From Dryomyza anilis (lineage: Eukaryota; Arthropoda; Insecta; Diptera; Dryomyzidae), in NCBI GenBank assembly GCA_951804985.1, contig OX638133.1, forward strand, positions 3,430,501 through 3,494,500: a DNA stretch of 64,000 bases. The letters are read 5' to 3'. Below the pieces are notes generated by a model. The model did no database searches, was not told where the DNA came from, and worked only from the letters and a program-made list of their open reading frames with translations. Below, piece after piece: positions 12,876-24,412 of the stretch. The position numbers were made by a program, and so were the translations under genes. How positions within the stretch are numbered: the stretch's first letter is position 1; each line of letters opens with the position of its first letter.

Positions 12876-13303
12876 CTATGTGTGTTGTGGCTCTGTGTGT
12901 TGAAATAACGATTACACATAATTCTTACTAACATCATTGCAACTATCAAAACTTCCCATATACTATCTGATTATATTCCTATTATTGTCGATATTTTGAA
13001 TCTTCTGAGATTGTACGTCCCTATCACTATCTTTGATTGACGCATTTTTATTGTTCCATCCATAGTTCTTCTCTGGTAGTAGACTGTTTTTCTTTTTGAA
13101 AACACTGTCGCATATTCCGTAGAAATTGTCGACACCTATGAGTTTTGGCGCCGAAGTTTGCTAGTCGCTTAATTTACTACTATTCACATGTGGCCAGAAA
13201 ATCTATACAGATAACTGAAACTATTCTATTCTGTCTATGTCAACATGACTTGAGAATCTAATTTCCTATTTCAATGGATAGGGGAATTCTTTACATTATT
13301 GTA

Positions 13304-13616
13304 TAATAATAATAATAATAGTTTGGCGCTACAGTCCTGTATAGAACTTCGGCCGAGCTCTCTCACCATTTTGAGCTGTGCGTGTTATATTTGTACTCAA
13401 AGTGGTGGGACCTACAGTTTATTGCCGAATCCGAACGGCGGGTGAGAGCTTTTCATAGGCAATGTTTTACTCTCGTAGGTTTGCCATTTACTGCCGAGAG
13501 GTAGCGCGGTATAGAAAAATGTTTCTATGAAAAGATGTTGTTAGCCCAGTCCAGGCTTGAACCGGGGACCTTTCGGCTCGCAGTCCAACGCACTAACCAC
13601 TGAGCTACCGCGGCTA
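13304..13616 (-). mobile_element. tRNA-derived SINE, fullest copy, minus strand
   Basis: Read on the minus strand from 13616, it starts with a tRNA-like head. TAGCTCAGTGGTTAGTGC fits an A box. TTGGACTGCGAGCCGAAAGG fits an anticodon arm, and GGTTCAAGCC fits a B box. A body of about 220 bp follows (containing CTCACCCGCCGTTCGGATTC and CGGCCGAAGTTCTATACAGG). It ends in GCGCCAAACT plus an (ATT)n tail. Head, body and simple 3' tail are the normal layout of a tRNA-derived SINE. It has no coding capacity and would depend on a LINE. Related copies or fragments lie at 3272, 33185, 34025 and 45963. Confidence 0.8.
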
Positions 13617-13889
13617 CATTATTGTATACAATTCGTAATTTTATTTTTGGATTTCATATCACTTTTATTTTTTTTGTGTTATTACTTTGAATATATTTTT
13701 TGGTATTATTTAATCGGAGACTATTACTTGATGTCGATTAATACATTGCCGAGGTCTTCAAAATTTTAAAATTAAAAGGCTAAAAACGTGTTAACCAATT
13801 ATTGTTTCTACGGTTCTCATGCAACATATTACTCTTTGTCATTTTATGATGTTTTTTATTTATTTTAAATATCAAACTCTTATAGATGG

Positions 13890-14287
13890 TTGGTGTCAAA
13901 CATCAGGGTGGGGGCAAATTCTTCCCCGTGTCAATTCTTCTGCCAGATAATTTTCCAGACAATTCTTCCCGGAGAAAATTCTTTGCCAGTCAATTCTTTC
14001 TCCGAATTATTCTTCCCCGACAATTTTCTCCATATATGTTTCGCCCAGACAGTTTCACTAGGTATGAATTGTCACGAGAAATAATTGTTCTGTGCAGGGG
14101 AGAATTGTCTTCAGGATGTATTGTCTGTGGGAATTTGTTCAGGGAAGGATATTTATCTGAAAAATTTTCCTGCGAAAAAGTTTCTGGTGATGAATTGTTC
14201 GGGAAAAAATTGTCTCGCGGAACAATTGTCTGGGGAAGATTTGCGCGGAAAAGAATTGTCTCGAAGGAAAAATTAGTCTGGCACCAA
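13890..14287. mobile_element. Foldback-like element of ~16-bp units in inverted arms
   Basis: The left arm (13890-14040) is built of imperfect 14-17 bp units of the type CAATTCTTCCCCGA. The right arm (about 14070-14287) carries the reverse complement, units of the type GGAAGAATTGTCTC. The outer ends are also inverted: TTGGTGTCAAAC on the left, and TTGGTGCCAGAC when the right end is read backwards. Long inverted arms made of short direct repeats are typical of foldback elements. A 159-codon plus-strand frame runs through it but only translates the repeats. No clear target-site duplication was seen, and there is no transposase gene. Confidence 0.6.
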
Positions 14288-17200
14288 AACAACATTTGCG
14301 TTAGCAACACGAAATGCTCAAGTGCAAATCACATAGAACAAATAGTCAAAAAATTGAATAATTGATCACGTTTGTTGTGTCGAGGCAGTTGGCTGGAGTT
14401 GGATGTAAATGTTGTTATTGATGTGCTGAGTTGAAAAACATAATACTTGAAGAACAACATGGCTGGAACTCTGGACGCAGTCAGTTCGGCCAAAGCTCTT
14501 TCCAACTTGTTGTAGGATCTGCTGTAATTAGTTTTATTTTTTTATTTTGCAAAACAACAAACGAGAACACGAACTGTACAGGGCCCGTGATGATGACGAG
14601 TGGCTGCCACTTTGACACTCAGCTGATGCGCTGCAGCAAACGAGGCAGACGGCGCACATGGCAGTTTGACTGGTAATGCAAGCATGTGGCAGCAGTCAGG
14701 CAGGCCGGCAGGCAGGTTGACTGGCTGGCTCACTTTTTTAGGGCCAATTGATGGCGCTCTCTTTCAAGATTTGTTTACCAGTCAGTTCAACCAGACGTCG
14801 ACGTAAATGTCTGCTTTGTTGTATTGCTGTTGATGTGCTGGTAGTAGTTGTTGTTGGTATTGTTGTGGTTGGCGTAATTTCAAGTTTTCTAGAAATAAGT
14901 TGCAAAAATATAGGCGAGTAAAACCTGAATTGATTTTCATTCATCAGTTGGGTTGTTTGTTACGTTACCAGCAGAGGCTACGATATTCGGGGAAGTGTTT
15001 GTTATCGACAATGGGCAGAGTTCAAGTGAGGCTGTGATTAATTGAATCAATGAATATAACGTCGTAGTGAAGTTTTTAGAAAAAAAAAGGTCTAAGAAAA
15101 AAAAAAACACCTCACGATACCACGGAATAAGGCCCAATGAACGAATCTCCAATGTAATAATGCCAATTGGAAAACAAAACAAACAAATAAAATATTACCA
15201 ACTAAACCAACTAATGCCAACTAAATGCAATTTAAAGCCCAAATAACTATTCATTAAATAACCTAAATATTTAATTTTTTTTTTTGGGTTATTTCATTTG
15301 GGAGTTATTTTCTATATGAGATCTCTTCATTCGCAACACTAAAACTATACAGCTGCTTAATGGTTTGGTGTTGTGATCATCATCTGTGTTTTTGTAATGG
15401 AGAAAGTAACGAAAAAAAAATACAATATATTTATGAATACCATTGCCATGCGCGCGGTCTCCTCCATATCTTTAATAACGTACATTAATAATACTAATAA
15501 AAGGAGGAACAAAACAGAATAAAACAGCGATGTTTAAAATAAAAAAAAAAGGAATTTTAATTTGATAGTGCGCACAGTGCTTCTCTCTTTCTGTGCTTCT
15601 TCCCAATCGTATACCACACAGCGGTTTCAAAATCGACAATAAAATGAAATTTCGTAAAATTACAGCATACGACGATATGTGGCTTGAAATGCAAAAGCAT
15701 CAGCAGAGGTTATTTGGTGGTTAGTTTGAGTTGACCGGGGAAATCGGCTTAAGGCGTTGTAGTATATATTGAAGACAATGAAAACGAAATGAAGTAGGAC
15801 GCGAATAACACGAGAAAGCAACAGTAAAACCTCCAATAAAAGTCTTATATTTAATTTAAACATTAATATTAAATATAAAATGTATAAAAAAGATATAACG
15901 GTGTCTCCAATGTGTGGAATCTGCAATCTAAGAAATATACCCCTGAAATTCGCAATTACACATTCTTCATATCATTTTATTTTAGAAGATTTATTTTCTT
16001 GCTTTAATGAAGACTTGGTTGAATCTTTTTTTTTATCCATGAGTCAGTTTTTCTGATTTTCAGTAAGCAATAAACCAAAATAAATAAAAATCAAAGTTTT
16101 ATTAGCATTGAGAAATTGACACATATTTTGCTAGAACTCTGCAATTTTCTAAGAGGGTACAAGATATTTTATGACCTTTTAACTTTTTTCGAAAATTTAC
16201 AAATTCGATTAAATTTACAAATTATGTACAACAGGCAGATACTTTAAATAACAATGTAATATGCGTTTAAAGTCTTTCGTTGATTTTCACTATTTCGTTT
16301 TACTATACTTGTTTATTTCTTATTTGCATAAATCTCAATATCAACATTGAATTCTGATAACTTAAAAAAGAAATATATAATTGTAAAATATCATTTTTCA
16401 AACAATTTAGTATCGAAACAATGACCGATATCTGTGCACACTTCCAGTTTCCGCACAGTACTGACCTCACCCACAGACAGATAAGTGTTCGCGAACTTAG
16501 AGCAAGATCAGAGCAAGCAAACGGGTTACATACTAATTTGAGTTTGAACTGTTGTGCTCAACACACTCTAATGTATTCGCATTAGGTCAAGGATTTGCGG
16601 GCAGTTCCATTTACCAGTTTCTGTTCATCGTAGCTATCGAAGACTTTTCTGGTAAACATGTTTTGGTCGCGTTTCTGGCTTTTTATGGCGTTTAAGCGGC
16701 AGCGACTGCTGGTGCTGTTATTGCTGTTGAACCAGAATTTCATCAACTATTATCATTGTTGTTGCTGTTGTTGTTAGGGACATCAGGTTATCCAGCGCTT
16801 GTTTATGTTTGGAGCGACTTTTGTGGACTCGACATGAGATTCGCGTAAGTATAAAAAACTTACCCAGAATACCAGACAATGAACTGCGCCGAACCGCACT
16901 AAACTGGGAGTAAATCAGCAAATGCTGCTCTGCGTTTGACACTTGCGAAGGAGTCAAACTTGTTCGACTGCCACGTGAATACGACCCAGAAACTCGTTTC
17001 GAAATTGTTATCCTGAATTTTGTAGATTTACTTTTTGCTGTTTCAAAGTGTTGTTGTTCCTGTTTAAACCTGCTGGTGCTGTTGTTTTTGAGCAGGAATA
17101 TGTGATCGCGGTTAGCCTTCAGTGACGTCAAGTTCTGCGAATATCCTATGTTTTGAAATGGAAAACTGAACCAAGAAACTAGTTTGAATTCCTGCTTATA

Positions 17201-17316
17201 TTCCGTGCGATGATGCCATCGGAATGTTGCTGAACCTGTGCGAATGTTCATGCTCTGCCATCAAGTACAGCACCTGTAACCACATTTGCAACCCTTGCAA
17301 CTAGTTTAAAATTATT

Positions 17317-17945
17317 CCGGTTGCATTCTGTTTTACATTGCCCTCCACTGGTTATTTTGTTGGTTTCATGATAGAAAACTATTTATTAGAACTGTTAACG
17401 ATTTCATAAATATAGATTATGTTTCCATTATTTCAGTGCTATTACGTACGAAAGATAAAATAACAATACTGCATTGTAATAATTCTGGGATTTAAATTAT
17501 CTCGATGTCTTGGCACTTCCTTGTCGAAAAGTCTACATGTCGATAATTCAAGAGGTATTATATATGTATTTGCCATTAATGTGAAAAGGAATAACTACGC
17601 ACCATATCTCAAAGTAGTCCACCAATCTAGAATGCGTGTGGCCTAAATAAGGAATGATTCCGTACTTAGCCACTCTTTACTCATTTGCTGGTGCAGCGGC
17701 GGCCGGAATGGAACGTTGCCGGTTAGACAAGTTCGTTAAACTCTTCCATACGTTGTTTACCTATAGCACCTGACAATCTGGTCGATCCACTCAAACAGCA
17801 ACATCACTGCCATCCACACGCGTCAGGCCGTAATTGCCTCGAGCTTTGCGAACTTGGCTGCCGAAGCCAATTGGAGCTGCGACTAATAAATCATAACCTA
17901 TCCCAACAACAACCGGATCGTATCAGAGACAAAACCGAACCGGTG
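17317..17945. promoter_or_regulatory. Cluster of AACCGG (Grainyhead-like) motifs
   Basis: Four AACCGG cores lie within 630 bp: reverse-strand copies at 17317-17322 and 17719-17724, and forward copies near 17910 and at 17938-17943. The last reads AACCGGTG. Grh proteins bind AACCGGTT-like sites, so an autoregulatory element is possible. The motif matches are direct; function is speculative, since six-base cores also occur by chance. Confidence 0.25.
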
Positions 17946-20424
17946 CGTGTGAGCCAGTTAGCTACCAAACGTCATCGAAGTTTCCGCGTCAAGTGGTTTT
18001 GTCAATAAACAAAAAAAAACACATAAAATCAGCTAGCATCAGCAGAGACAACAACCTTTCTTGGCAGTGGCAACAAATGCCGACCCAGACCAGTTTTCAC
18101 CTTTTTCCAATTATTGAACGATCGTTTGTTGTTTGGTATTATTAGTCGTTAACAGTAAATCAGGTTTTCCTTATTAACTCATTACCGCGGAGGTCGCCAG
18201 GCAACCACCACGCGCATGTTCTTACTTCGTCGTTGGGAACCGCGAGAATTGCAAGGAGCCTGAAATACTGGCCCATCGAGTTAGCAGTGATACCACCCGC
18301 ATCCGTAGATTTCTGCTCTGGTTGAAGCCATACAATCTGAGTCACTACTGGCGTCACGACGTCTGGGTTGTGAGGTGCTGTGTGTGTGCACATTACGTTG
18401 CCGTCTGACCACTTTACAAACCACGAGTAGTTCCGTCCAACGCGATCGTCATCTAAACATGTTTGTTTCGATTTCCCTCTTCATTTGTTGTATTTTGTAT
18501 TACAATAATAACAACTCGTATTTGTATTTCGGCAGTAGTTGTTGTTCGTTCTCGTGCACATTGTTGTCAAGCTAGTTGCGACTATTGAACTCTGCTCAAC
18601 ATTGTTTACATCTGCAGTACTGTCGATGCTTATGATGCCCACACCACGTTCTCAGGAAACAAGGGAACTGTTACGTGCTGTTGCATCAGTCTCATGACCC
18701 TCCAATATAGGTCAAATTAAGGTCATATATCCTAATTATTTAATAATGACGTCTAAGAGTTGGCACATATTTGTCTTATTTGATTATCTGAAATTGGCCA
18801 TACTTTTAGAAGATATATTATCATGGTTCTGACATAATTGGACAGAGCACACGAGCAGTTAGTGTAGCATTCAGTCTTGAAATTAACCGATAGATTCTTC
18901 AGAAAATCTATGTTCACCATATGAATGGATGTAGAATTAACATTCAAACTCACTTTACATGAAACTATCAAAAAAGGGTTACTATCTTTTTATTTTGCAC
19001 TGCAAATTTCTACTTAGTGATATTTCTGCAATTTAACAAGAAGAAGCTAGATTATGTAACACATCTCTTGAAATATGGGTGCGAAATGGATAAAACCAAA
19101 TTACTGTACAGAGCCATTTGTGTGAACTACGAAGTCTGTAAGTCGAAATGAAATTCGCAACAGCAGATTTTCGATGGCGCAAAATTATCGATGCAAATAC
19201 CTGTTCATAAAATTGGTATCGAATTGATCTCTCCTATGCTGTAACGCTGTACCAAAGCGATTTTATTTTAATTTATGAATTCGCACACCTAACGCAACTT
19301 ACGACAACGAAATGTTTATCAGAGTATCGATCGTGTCAACGCCGTCTGGCATCTTGATAGGAGAACACGATATGGTCAATTTCAAAAGACGCTAATACGA
19401 GTCATTCGCAAGAAGGGTAGTTGTTATTTCGGAGTTATGCTGGAAAGTTATTCGCATTGCTTGGAGTACCTTGCTGTACAAAAAACCTTCGTGGAGACCA
19501 TGGGTAATACGATTATTGATACCGATGCAATCATTAAATAATCGACTGCGGAATGGAGGAAACGGCAAAACACATGTTGGCTGAACAAAGTAATTGAAGG
19601 GTTGTTGCAATTCGGTGGTAATAAACAATCAGCTATGTTCGAACCAAGGTTGTACAGTGCACAGTGCCCAGTGGCGTTACCACAGCAACGTTTAATGATG
19701 GGTTCGCAATGAGTAGACAGACGCAGACGCTGATTGGCGGTGTTCTTTACAAAAAGAGAAGCAATTTAAGTAACTTTCGAAAATTTTGCGAATTCTTGAA
19801 CTGGGACAATGAATTGCGCAGGGTTATATTGATCCAAGCGATTGGGAATATGTCGATGGTACCGCCTTCGTTTTCACGGGCAACACAAGATCAGTTGGAA
19901 AATCGTCGTGTAGTTAAACAGCGCATTGTTTTAAGGTGCCCACCACCACCGATGGTAACGGTATCCGCGCACCACTTGCTGCCAAAAACATCGAAATGCA
20001 TTTAAGGTAAAATAAATAAAATCGAACACTTAATTGCATTATGCAAATTGTTGCTGTCAGTTGCTACATTGTTCTCGTTGTTGTTGCACGTCGCAATGCC
20101 CATTTTTTACACACTTGTCGCACGCGAAGTGCTGCACCTCGGATACTGCGTCTGTCTTTAACATTGCTGCGACTGTTTTGGTGCAGTGCCGCCTGCCGTT
20201 TCTCGAGGAATAGAATGCACATACTTTGTGCTTGCCTTAATAACATCATTTTGTACGCGCCGACGTCGACACCATCAAATGGCTTTTGTGAATATTGCCG
20301 AGTGTGCTCATATTTGACGACGAAGATGATCTCGCGTAGATCTGATGGTCAAAATTTTAAGGATAGCGTTTCGCAATATCCATTTTTAGTGGTTGGAAAT
20401 TTTAGAAATTATCTATCTCACTAA

Positions 20425-20620
20425 AAATTATTTTTTTTTAACCAAAAATTAAATTTTCATTTTCAAATTAAAAATGTATAAATAAAAATGTTCACTAAAA
20501 ATAAAATTTTTCACTAAAAATTGAAATTTTCAATAAAAATTGAAATTTTCAATAAAAAAATGTTTACTAAAAATTTCAAGTGTTCACTAATAATTCAATA
20601 TTTCAAAAAAAGAAAAATTA
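20425..20620. repeat. AT-rich minisatellite, ~20-bp unit
   Basis: Imperfect repeats of the type TTTTCAATAAAAATTGAAA and TTTTCACTAAAAATTGAAA run through this block. Two adjacent units at 20525-20560 are almost identical. The unit is partly palindromic (TTTCAAT against ATTGAAA). Confidence 0.65.
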
Positions 20621-21410
20621 TTATTTTGTAAGGATTGATTTTATACTGGTCGGTTTTATATTTCTGTTTTCAAGCTTAACCCAGAAAATAAAAATACATC
20701 ATAAATTAATATTTATATGTCACAGTGCCAATCATAAAAATATTTTAAAAAAATTTTATCGTCTATTATATTAAAAACTAACTCACTCATGACCATATAT
20801 GTATTACAGTCAAAGTATGCGTCATTTTAAGCGGCTGTCAGACAGAATCCCTAGCGGCATAGCTAATTATTGCACTTGTGAAGAAACCAAGAACCTCACA
20901 GATTTTGCACGATTTGACGCCAAGATAGCTTTAATAACAATTATTAAAATATTGCGTTTCATTGCAAATGTCACGTCTGTATTGCTTACATGCGCATCGC
21001 ATCCAACTGATTTAAATAATTACGACAGCAGCCAAGAGAGGGCGCTCTAACGCTCGTCCGGCCATTGAACGTTTGGTGGTTCATGATAATGCTGATGATG
21101 ATGATCATTATCGCCACGGTACTCGACGGTTGGCCAATTTTGCAATTTGCCATTCATCTCGGTTGTCAAAATTCAAATGAAAATGTGTGGCCGAGTCGTG
21201 CGTCCCGCAGCGACTCAGCCTCTGGTGAACGTTTTAACGTATGCGAGAATTTGTATTTTATTTATTTTATATTATAGAAAATCATAAAAATTAATAAAAT
21301 GCAGTTGTATTTTTTAATTTGGGACACTCATTTGCCATTTGTGTAAAACTGTTTGTGGGAGCATGATTTTGGAGAGTAAGAGTGCGTTTATTTTATGCTT
21401 GTTTCTCTTT

Positions 21411-21600
21411 AAAAATAAAATATATATATAAGTAAATAAATAAATGAAGTAATAAATAAATAACATAAATAATTATAAATAATTATAAATAATTAAATAA
21501 ATAAATAAATAACTGTATAACATTAAATAAATAATTAATTTAAAACAAATAAATAAAAAAAATAAATAATTAATTAATTTAAAATAAATAAATATGTTAA
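21411..21600. repeat. (AAAT)n / AATAAAT low-complexity tract
   Basis: Nearly pure A and T, dominated by AAAT and AATA tetranucleotides with a short tandem duplication of AATTATAAAT. This is simple sequence without other signal. Confidence 0.75.
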
Positions 21601-22180
21601 ATTCACTCACACTTATCAGATGCTCTGAGGCACATCACCTCAGCCAACACAACGTCATCCTTGTGTTTTTGTGTGTTTTGCATCCGGCATTTAGATGAAG
21701 CAGAGCCACAACAACGACAACAACAACTGGCACTGCAGAGTCTTATCGCGACTGCCGCATCCCTGGTTGTTGGAATTCCTGAAATTGCTTGTTAAGTGCT
21801 GCTCTGGGCGATGTACAGCGCATTGCACTTGTTGCCATTGCGATTTCCTGGCAACCAACAGCAGCACCAACAACAACAACATGATGCATTGAAACAGCAG
21901 CAGCAACAATATGCATGCTGGAAACAGCACTCAGTTCTTTCAGCTACACATACAGAAGTGCAGGCAGTTGGCGACCGCCACGCCCTGCTCTGCATTGTAG
22001 CGATTAATCAAAGCATCTACGTAGTCATTAAAATGTATATATACTGCAACCAAACAACTAACAGTTCAAGTGCCTATGTGTGTGTGGCGGCTCAATTTAT
22101 TATCGCGCCTGGCAAACATTCAATTTTTAGACAATAACCACTGCACCACTAGAACCACCGGTCCGGCGATAATCGGTTCA

Positions 22181-22192
22181 CGCGCATGCGCG
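22181..22192. promoter_or_regulatory. GCGCATGCGC palindrome
   Basis: CGCGCATGCGCG is a palindrome containing the NRF-1/Ewg core. It lies about 0.5 kb upstream of the grh coding-exon acceptor, in a GC-rich pocket (22150-22300). It is a second occurrence of the motif at 10168. Confidence 0.25.
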
Positions 22193-22676
22193 CCGACTTC
22201 CGCTTGCTAGCTGCCGTATGCACATGTGCCTTGCGCGCAGGTGGGTCGTGTTCTATTCGACGACGCGCTGGAGGGTCCCAGCTTAATGTGCACCCCATCA
22301 GTGGCTCAATTCAGAGAGATAAATAGAGGTTGTAGCGCAATTTGCGATATTGTGCTCCATCCTCCTCCTTCGACTACTCCTCATGCTACTCCATATGCGC
22401 CCAATAAATCATAAGCTTCGGGTGGTACATGAGATACATAGTACACTCGATGCACACTCTATCGGACGGTGTCACCGTCCCACATTTCCAAAGCCTGCTG
22501 GGGTCGTATTATGCAATAAATTAGCCACCGTTTGACTCGTATCTTGTTTCCTTACCAATGATTAGTACGTTCAATATATTCCTTCTTTTTAGGGGTACTG
22601 TCGTAAATATAATTAAGACATTTGTTTTTATTACTATTATTTGATTTCATTAACATTTATTTTCATTTATTTTTAG

Positions 22677-23201
22677 CTGTTTTCTGGACATACGGCTACA
22701 TAACACTTAGTCACCAACTGTGCCTCTGAAATTAACGCTCAGATTAGTAACCGAAACATCTCACTCATCGACATCACCACCATCATCATCAACAATACCA
22801 ACATCCTCAATGATTAGAGTTTAGTAGCGTCTCGGTTGTATGAAGTTTCAGTGCCATAAAAAAAGGAAATCACAACCAAGAGCTTCATGCGCACCATGTA
22901 AATTCATCAAATACAACGACAACGAATGCCGTCCACACGTCTTCTGAGATTCCAGTGCCTTTAACGTATATTAGTTTTAATGTAACCATTAAAAGTGACT
23001 CCAAACAGCAGCCATATTCTTCCAATTTAATTTAATTAAACTTAGCATAAGACGTTGCTCTGAGCAACGATATTAACACGATTTATATATATATATATTA
23101 CGATAACTAAACATCAGCAGCTTCCATAACGTGCAATTTGATCAACGATCATTACCATTCTACAAGAAGAAAATACATATTCCAATAATACATTGTTTAC
23201 A
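22677..23201 (+). other. grh: 5' UTR part of the grainyhead coding exon
   Basis: The exon begins after a strong acceptor: a branch-point-like CATTAAC, then a T-rich tract, then TTTTAG ending at 22676. It runs directly into the start codon at 23202. The grh frame has a stop at 23139-23141, so translation cannot begin upstream in this exon. The stretch includes a short (TA)n tract near 23085-23100. Confidence 0.6.
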
Positions 23202-24412
23202 ATGTCATCCGCGTCATCATCGACCACTGTCATCACAAGCAACGAACTATCACTGACTTCGCAGCAACATCAACAGTACCAGCAGCAACAACAGCAAGAG
23301 GCAATGCACCGCAGTAGCAACATTATACACAGCGATTCCTCTCTTACACCGCCACGAGCCACCAACACTATTTGTCGCCCACGCCAGTCGCCAAATCTAG
23401 CCGCCCACAACAGCAACGCGTCATCCACGCCCGAACACGGCCTATCGTCGATCATCAGCGCCAACGCAATGCATCGCTCGCCGGACAGTCCGCAGCCCGA
23501 ATTGGCCACCATGACCAACGTCAATGTTTTAGACCTACATACAGACTCTTCAAAACTATACGACAAGGACGCCGTCTTCATTTACGACAGCCCCAAAGTG
23601 ATCATGCCTCCCTCTCAGGCGGACGATCATCAACAGCAGCAGCAACAGCACCAGGTGATAGACGCTCGCATGGTGGCGCAGCTAAACCAGCAACAGGCTG
23701 CCGCTGTCGAACCGCAGCCACTAGCTAAAATCGAATTCGATGAAAATCAAATCATACGCGTCGTAGGTCCCAACGGCGAACAACAACAGATCATCTCGCG
23801 CGAGATCATTAATGGCGAACATCACATCCTGTCGCGAAATGAGGCCGGCGAACACATCCTGACACGCATCGTCAGCGATCCATCCAAGTTGATGCCGAAC
23901 GACAATGCCGTTGCAGCCGCCATGTTTAATCAGGCACAAAAGTTGGCGCACGATCAAAGCGGTGGCGTCTATCAAACATCGCCCTTAGACGCATCTGTGC
24001 TCCAGCACTATGACGCTGATGGTGCCGTTAAGACCGAGGTTGATATGTATGAGGACTCAAAAAAGGCACAAGGCGGCGGCCAAATCATGTACACGACGAC
24101 TGGTGGCGATGACGCAAAGGACATGTCCCACATGCCGGTGCCCACCAAACTGGACCCGGACATTTATGGCAACGACAAGCACATTGACCTCATCTACAAC
24201 GATGGCAACAAGACGGTCATCTATACAACGACCACCGATCAAAAGGGGTTGGAGATCTATGCTGGCGGAGATCTAAGTGGGCTCGTGACTGATGGCCAGG
24301 TGGTTGTGCAGGGTGGACTGCAGTATGGTGGCGCAGGTTCAGCTGGAGATCAACCTGTTTATATCGTGTCCGATGGTTCGCTGCAGGCGGGCGTTGAAGC
24401 TCATATGCAAAG
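23202..24412 (+). CDS. grh: Grainyhead, long N-terminal coding exon
   Basis: This exon encodes 403 residues plus two bases of a split codon. ATG at 23202 is chosen because the context is ACA-ATG, an in-frame stop lies at 23139, and the start MSSASSSTTVITSNELSL resembles Drosophila Grh (VITSNELSL shared). A frame extended to 23193 would begin at TTG. Conserved blocks follow. Residues 90-137 (MHRSPDSPQPELATMTNVNV onward) and 178-237 (EFDENQIIRVVGPNGEQQQI onward) appear near-identical to the fly protein as remembered. Residues 316-403 contain HIDLIYNDGNKTVIY. Q/H-rich stretches interrupt these blocks, and VKTE at 276-279 fits a SUMO consensus. The region corresponds to the N-terminal activation part of Grh, a nuclear factor for epidermal barrier, tracheal and neuroblast programmes. 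The exon ends at AG before GTAAGT, leaving phase 2. The DNA-binding domain is not in this window. Confidence 0.95.

Larger units (their letters stand above)
8395..22676 (+). other. grh: Inferred first intron of grainyhead (5' UTR intron)
   Basis: The intron is bounded by GTAAGT at 8395 and a TTTATTTTCATTTATTTTTAG-type acceptor ending at 22676, with a branch-point-like CATTAAC just upstream. Its 14.3 kb include a near-palindromic hairpin, a (GTAT)n tract, a SINE, a foldback-like element, an AT minisatellite and an (AAAT)n tract (listed separately). More GC-balanced blocks occur at about 9.9-11.6, 14.4-15.1, 16.4-18.7 and 21.6-22.5 kb. CAA/TTG trinucleotide runs are frequent. No nested gene is supported on either strand. 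Confidence 0.45.

Noticed and set aside
13540..13616. tRNA gene on the minus strand
   Set aside because: A and B boxes are present, but the acceptor and T stems do not close and the sequence continues into a SINE body.
13886..14365. 159-codon plus-strand open frame
   Set aside because: It is a translation of the 16-bp repeat units of the foldback-like element, not a protein gene.
16718..17251. 177-codon minus-strand open frame
   Set aside because: Low-information sequence with no recognised motif or family resemblance; intronic chance frame.
18160..18393. 77-codon minus-strand frame with protein-like composition
   Set aside because: No recognised family, no splice partner and no conserved start context; left uncalled.
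23193..23201. Upstream TTG start for the long Grh exon
   Set aside because: ATG at 23202 has a good context and starts the segment that matches the fly Grh N-terminus; TTG initiation is not expected.
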